From: Bos javanicus | Lineage: Eukaryota; Chordata; Mammalia; Artiodactyla; Bovidae | Reading direction: 5' to 3' | Assembly: GCF_032452875.1 (NCBI RefSeq) | Contig: NC_083881.1 | Coordinates: 60,953,689 to 61,017,688 of the forward strand | DNA length: 64,000 bases | In this document: piece by piece, positions 59,304 through 64,000 of the stretch | Numbering within the stretch: position 1 is the first letter of the stretch | Layout: every line of letters starts with the position of its first letter | The notes under the pieces: generated by a model | What the model saw: the letters and a program-made list of their open reading frames with translations, nothing else | The model's database searches: none | What the model was told of the DNA's origin: nothing | Program-made: the position numbers and the translations under genes

Positions 59304-59489
59304 AAGTTAATCAAGTAGGGACGTCAGTAATCATCCATAACACAGAAAACAGACTTTACAGAATTAGTTCAGAAAAGTCATCAAACAAACAAACAACAGT
59401 AAACAGGAAAAAACAAACCCTGAGGAAGGGGGAGAATCTGATTTCTGAATCTGCCGCAATATATTATGGTCAGTTTTCATCAAAAACTT

Positions 59490-59808
59490 GTGAAATAGTG
59501 ATGAAGAAGTAGAGAATGGACATCAGCACACAGGGGAGTAAGGGGAGGGTGGGACAAATTAGGAGATTAGGATTGACATATATATATTACCATTTGTAAA
59601 ACAGATAGCTGGTGGGAACTTGCTATAAAGTACAGGAAACTCACCTCGGTGCTCTGTGATGACCTAGAGAGGTAGGGTAAGGGGTGGGGGGTGGGGTGGG
59701 AGGTCCAAGAGGGAGGGCGTCTATGTATACATATAGCTGATTCACTTGGTTGTACAGCAGAAACTAACACAACATTGTAAAGCAATTATACTCTAATTAA
59801 AAAAATAT
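59490..59808 (+). mobile_element. L1 3' end, 5'-truncated
   Basis: gctggtgggaacttgctata, aggaaactcacctcggtgct, a G-rich tract ggggtggggggtggggtggg (59679-59700), gctgattcacttggttgtac and caattatactctaattaaaa. Confidence 0.88.
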
Positions 59809-59884
59809 GAGATATGCAAAGAAATAAGAAACTATGGCCCACACACAAAAATCACTCAACTGAAATACTAGATATATTCATTTA

Positions 59885-60086
59885 TTGTTGTTGCTGCTTA
59901 GTCACTAAATTGTTTCCAACTCTTGCAACCCTGTTAGACTCCACTATCTAAGGGATTTCCCAGGCACGAATACTGGAGTGGGTTGCCATTTCCTTCTCCA
60001 GGGAATCTTCCCGACCCAGGGGATTGAACCCACATCTCTAGCACTGGCAGGCAAATTCTTTACCAATGAGCCACTAGGGAAGTCCA
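59885..60086 (-). mobile_element. Bov-tA SINE
   Basis: ttgttgctgcttagtcacta ... caaattctttaccaatgagc cactagggaagtcc. Confidence 0.92.
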
Positions 60087-61086
60087 TATTGATTATTACA
60101 TGTACATATAACTACAATATGTGAGGTTATACTAGATAAATTACTTTAAATCTTTCCACATCTAAGAGTTCCATCTTGGATATCCTATTTCAGTATAAAA
60201 GCAGGCCACAGAACTACCTGTGGTCAGCGTTAGGACTGTTTTCTTTTTTTAAAAGAAGCTCTATCTTAAGGTTTTAAGCAAGTATTTAGCTGAAACTCCA
60301 GATTTCTGTACCTTAAACTATGGAAGAAATGCTCTTGATTTGAAATATTTTGAAAATAGGACTTGCAGCTGAAAATCACGTTCCTGTGATAGTGTAAGGG
60401 TCAAAGAACACTCCCTTTTCAGGCAGGTGACAAATTACATCCTGGTCCAGGACAGAGCATGGGGATAAGGTTTTGTTTCTGACACTATTTGTTCTTATTT
60501 GTTGGAAATTTGAGTTGCCATTTGAGTCAGCCAAATTTCTGGTCCTAACACAGGACACAATCCTCTACCGCATATTTTTCTGAGAAAAAAATCATTACCT
60601 CAATGAATCTAATTTTGTAAGGCTATGAATAGGAAGGTGAATAGGACTTCAATATCTGCACATCTTTCAGCATACTTTTCTTAACCTAGTCACTTCCAAA
60701 TGTAGCACAGGATCAAAGGAGCTGCAACAGAGTTTCAAATACCCGCATGCTGCTAAATTACTTTGGAATCCCAGCTTCCATAGTGGTGTCACCAAATTAA
60801 ATGCTGAATCAGGCATCTCAGAGACGGTAATGTTGTTTTGGGGCTCAAGCAAAAGTTTGTGATAGAATTCAAGGGCTTCTACTGTAAAACTAATTTAGTT
60901 CAAATCCACTCTTTCAAGTCTTTTTATATATATTCTTGTAAAGTTGATCACAACTATATGGATTGACCTCTTTGAATAAGTATAATCAGAAAGCAGCCAG
61001 ACCAAAGTAAATTGTCTACTCAATGGCATTCAAAAAACTTTTAACATGACAGTAAGAAATACATTTTGCATATAGTATACACATTT
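60087..61086. other. Intronic stretch, nothing recognised
   Basis: Two short minus ORFs (60-61 codons) at 60376 and 60667 show no known domain. Confidence 0.45.
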
Positions 61087-61088
61087 AT

Positions 61089-61206
61089 GGGGCTTCCCTG
61101 ATAGCTCAGATGGTAAAGAATCCGCCTTCAATGCAGGAGACCCCTGTTCAATTCCTGGGTCAGGAAGATCCCTTGGAGAATGGATAGGCTACCCACTTCA
61201 GTATTC
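61089..61206 (+). mobile_element. Bov-tA SINE, first of a tandem pair, 3'-incomplete
   Basis: gggcttccctgatagctcag ... cccacttcagtattctt, then directly the next head. Same break point as at 23691. Confidence 0.92.
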
Positions 61207-61425
61207 TTGGGCTTTTCTGGTAGTTCAGATGGTAAAGAATCCACCTGCAATGCAGAAGACCTGGGTTTGATCCCTGGGTTGAGAAGATCCCCTGAAAAAG
61301 GGCATGACAACTTGCTCCAGTATTCTTGCCTGGAGAATGCCCATGGACAGAGGAACCTGGCGGGCTACAGTCCATGAGGTCACAAAGAGTTGGACACAAC
61401 TGAGCAACTAAGCACAGCAAAGCAT
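61207..61425 (+). mobile_element. Bov-tA SINE, second of a tandem pair
   Basis: gggcttttctggtagttcag ... tggacacaactgagcaacta agcacagc. Confidence 0.93.
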
Positions 61426-61512
61426 ATACAGTTATATAAGTGCACATAATTCCTTAACACAATATTTCCTAAGTGTAATACATAATTATATTGTCTATTT
61501 TTTTCAATTTAC

Positions 61513-61821
61513 TATTTGTTTTATTATTTTATTTATTTTTATTTTTGGCTGCACTAGGTCTTCGTTGCTGTGCATGGGCTTTCTCAAGTTGCAGTGAGCG
61601 AGTTTCTCAAGGCAGTTGCTTCTCTTGTTGCAGAACACAGACTCTAGGGCACACAGGCTTTAGCAGTTGCTGCTCATGGGCTCTAGGATGCGGGTTCAGT
61701 AGTCATGGCACACGGGCTTAGCTGCCCCACAGCACGTGGAACCCTCCCAGACCATGGATGGAACCCATGTCCCCTGCATTGGGCAGGCAGATTCTTAACC
61801 CCTGGACCACCAGGGAAGTCC
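61513..61821 (-). mobile_element. CHR-type SINE (cetartiodactyl, tRNA-derived)
   Basis: Reverse complement of the family: tttggctgcactaggtcttc, ggctctaggatgcgggttca, gcccc-rich middle, and the tRNA-like head gcagattcttaacccctgga ccaccagggaagtcc. Confidence 0.88.
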
Positions 61822-61892
61822 TATTTAATTGCTAGTCGTACTTCCAATAAATTGATTTTATGACCCACAGTTTGAAAAACACTCTTCTAGCT

Positions 61893-62090
61893 ACCCTGGT
61901 GGCTCAGTGGTAAAGAATCTGCCTGCCAGTGCAGGAGATGCCAATTTGACCCCTGGGTCAGGAAGATCCCCTGGAGAAGGAAATGGCAACCCACTCCAGA
62001 ATTCTTGCCTGGGAAATCCCATGGACAGAGGAGCCTGGCGGGCAACAGTCCATGGGGTCGCAGAGTCAGACACAACCTAGCAACTAAACA
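61893..62090 (+). mobile_element. Bov-tA SINE
   Basis: taccctggtggctcagtggt ... cagacacaacctagcaacta. Confidence 0.92.
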
Positions 62091-62094
62091 ACAA

Positions 62095-63015
62095 TAGCAA
62101 CTACAGTTGATTATATCTTATAACTTCAGGCCAAATCCATTTCTTCTGAGTTCCTCATGACCTTCAGAATATCCCCAGAGTTTATTTAGGAGAGCAGATT
62201 AAGATTCAAAAACAGCCAAATAACATGAGGGTGCCTTTATAATCACCTAACATACATGCAGATATGATAGGTTGTTGGGTCCTCCTACAGGTTGAAATCA
62301 TTGCAATTCTATGTGTGCAGGAGTGCAAAGGAGGGTAAGTCACAAGAGGAGGCCTTACTACGGCCATAAGGTAGACATAAGCTTTAAGCAGAGCAAAAGG
62401 AAATAAACATTAAGTAGGCTGAGAGGCAGGAGGTGTGGGACCCACTGGGCAGACAAAGGAAGCAAAGAATAGAAGATAAACACAGCCAGAGCCAGGAAAA
62501 CAAGTAGAACCTGAAGCAGGAGGCTAAATGGAGCCAGAGCCAGAAGGGAAAGCAAAAACAGGCACACAAGTGGAAACAAGGCCAACAGAAAATAATGTGT
62601 TATGCCAGAAAGGAAAAAAGGCTGATGGCATTTGGCTGCCTCATGCATGAGAGCAGAAAAGCATGGAATGTACTACTATGTGTGTTCTCTCAGGCTATCA
62701 GAGAACTAGAACTTTTCATGCAGCTAAAATTCAGTGTAGTCAAAAAATATGGTCTTGGTTTATTATGCTCTATTAATTAGCATTTCTTTCCTACCAATAA
62801 TTTTGACCTATTTTAATTAAAATGCTTACTCGAGTAAATAAGCATATGTTCTTTATCTACTTGATAAGTTTCAACTGCCAGAATTTAGAATCAAATTTAA
62901 TTTCTGCCACATTGTTTTATAATTCCTTACAAATCCAGTTTCCTGGTTTCTTTAATACTTCATGCATACAACTATGCTATGAAAATACCTATTCTGTTTT
63001 GCTGGAAAAATACAT
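62095..63015. other. Intronic stretch, nothing recognised
   Basis: 62450-62580 has repeated agccag and ccagagcc motifs, which produce apparent open frames on the minus strand without protein likeness. Confidence 0.45.
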
Positions 63016-63028
63016 TAAGATTCATATG

Positions 63029-63252
63029 CTGCTGCTGCTTAGTCGCTTCAGTCGTGGCCGACACTGTGCCACCCTATAGACACCACCCTACAGACGACAG
63101 ACACCAGGCTCCTTTGTCCATGGAATTCTCTAGGCAAGAGTCCTGGAGTAGGTTGCCATGCCCGTCTCCAGGGGATCTTCCCAACCTGGGATCGAACCCT
63201 GGTCTCCTGCACTGCAGGCAGATTCTTTACCACTGAGCCAACAGGGAAGGTC
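63029..63252 (-). mobile_element. Bov-tA/BOV-A2 hybrid-type SINE
   Basis: Has a gctgctgctt tail of BOV-A2 type together with a tRNA-like Bov-tA head (ttctttaccactgagccaac). A local expansion cacc/cagac at 63080-63106 adds bases. Flanked by taagattcatatg at 63016-63028 and 63253-63265. Confidence 0.92.
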
Positions 63253-63657
63253 TAAGATTCATATGACAAGGAGCTAATTTTTATTTATTTTATTCTTAGT
63301 CTTTACTAATAAAAAAACTATTTGCAAGATAATTCAATAAATTAGTGATGCAATTGCTACACTTATCACTATTTGCCAATACTTAAGTTGTATCTTTGAT
63401 AAATAACTGGATTTTTTTTATTTTTTTAGAAAAGAATAAGAATCAGTAACTGTAACAAATTAAGGGAAAGTTTAAATTGAGGTCAGATTTAACTTAAACA
63501 GAATCAATCAGACATTTATACTTATGAGAAAAACTAAATCACCACCTAGTACAATTCACCAAAATCTATTCATTCAGGTTTATCATTAGGCAAATGTTCC
63601 AAAAACAAATTTTATAAAAGGCCTAAGTGGTATTAGCTATCATATTAACTGATGAAC

Positions 63658-63878
63658 AACTAAAGGAAATCCCTCAGACAGTAAAAAATCTACCTGCAAT
63701 GCAAAGATCCAGGTTCGATCCCTGGCTCAGGAAGATCGCCTGGAGAAGGGAATGGCTACCTACTCCAGTATTCTTGCCTAGAGAATTCCATGGGTAGAGA
63801 AGCCTGGTAGGCTATAGTCCATGAGGTTACAAAGAGTCAGACACAGACGCGACTGAACGACTAACACTTTCACTTGAA
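63658..63878 (+). mobile_element. Bov-tA SINE
   Basis: ggaaatccctcagacagtaa, caggttcgatccctggctca ... gacgcgactgaacgactaac. Confidence 0.92.
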
Positions 63879-64000
63879 TTAACTGGCAAAGAATTAATTC
63901 ACAGTCAAATTACATTAACACGCCAACAGAATAAAAACAAATACCAAATTTAGATAATTAAGACAAAATAAAATTCATATAGCACTAATAATATTAACAA

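Larger units (their letters stand above)
28522..64000 (-). other. RIMS2: RIMS2 intron upstream of the 33-nt exon (partial, inferred)
   Basis: Ends with acceptor atctttttag at 28522. No exon encoding the RIM2 N terminus was found to the right, so the intron is inferred to run to the end of the window. An unrecognised alternative first exon cannot be excluded. Confidence 0.7.

Noticed and set aside
62358..62648. 96-codon minus frame rich in L, F and S
   Set aside because: Arises from a purine-rich repetitive tract (agccagagcc-type); looks like a membrane protein only by composition.
28522..64000. Search for the RIMS2 first exon or an alternative promoter with a CpG island
   Set aside because: No CpG-rich block and no sequence encoding the RIM2 N terminus was found.

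Overview
This is a mammalian nuclear window from a bovid ruminant (cattle or a close relative). It is about two-thirds A+T, has no prokaryote-style gene packing, and is crowded with repeats found only or mainly in ruminants: BovB (RTE) LINEs, Bov-tA and BOV-A2 tRNA-derived SINEs, CHR-type SINEs and bovine-type L1 3' ends. The exact species cannot be fixed from the sequence alone.

The only protein-coding gene I can support is RIMS2 (Rab3-interacting molecule 2, a presynaptic active-zone scaffold), on the minus strand. Three internal coding exons are visible, in transcript order: a 33-nt micro-exon (28521-28489), an 87-nt exon (28087-28001) and the 211-nt zinc-finger exon (10021-9811). All three have consensus splice sites and compatible reading phases. 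Together they give the linker and most of the FYVE-type zinc finger of the N-terminal Rab3/Munc13-binding region. The first exon lies beyond the right end and the exon with the last zinc-finger cysteine pair lies beyond the left end, so the whole window is inferred to be intragenic.

Layout. 1-9.8 kb: intron with old DNA-transposon, MIR and L1 remnants, two Bov-tA copies, and a three-layer nest (L1, then BOV-A2, then BovB) at 6.1-8.9 kb. 9.8-10.0 kb: zinc-finger exon. 10-25 kb: intron with L1 5' and ORF2 remnants, an hAT element split by SINEs, a mariner palindrome, many SINEs and a three-unit Bov-tA tandem at 23.4 kb. 25-30.4 kb: a repeat-poor island holding the two alternative linker exons and a G-rich tract. 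30.4-39 kb: two long, decayed L1s interrupted by younger L1, BovB and SINEs. 40-41 kb: a mariner copy with both terminal repeats and TA duplications but an internally deleted transposase. 41-64 kb: L1 3' ends, four more BovB fragments (one nested in an L1), a possible LTR, CHR SINEs and more Bov-tA, with AT-rich unique sequence between.

All six BovB copies and nearly all L1 segments lie on the plus strand, antisense to RIMS2. The sequence shows no new gene system. The most informative features are the RIMS2 cassette exons, the repeat-poor island around them, and several nested or composite retroelement structures whose order of insertion can be read from target-site duplications.
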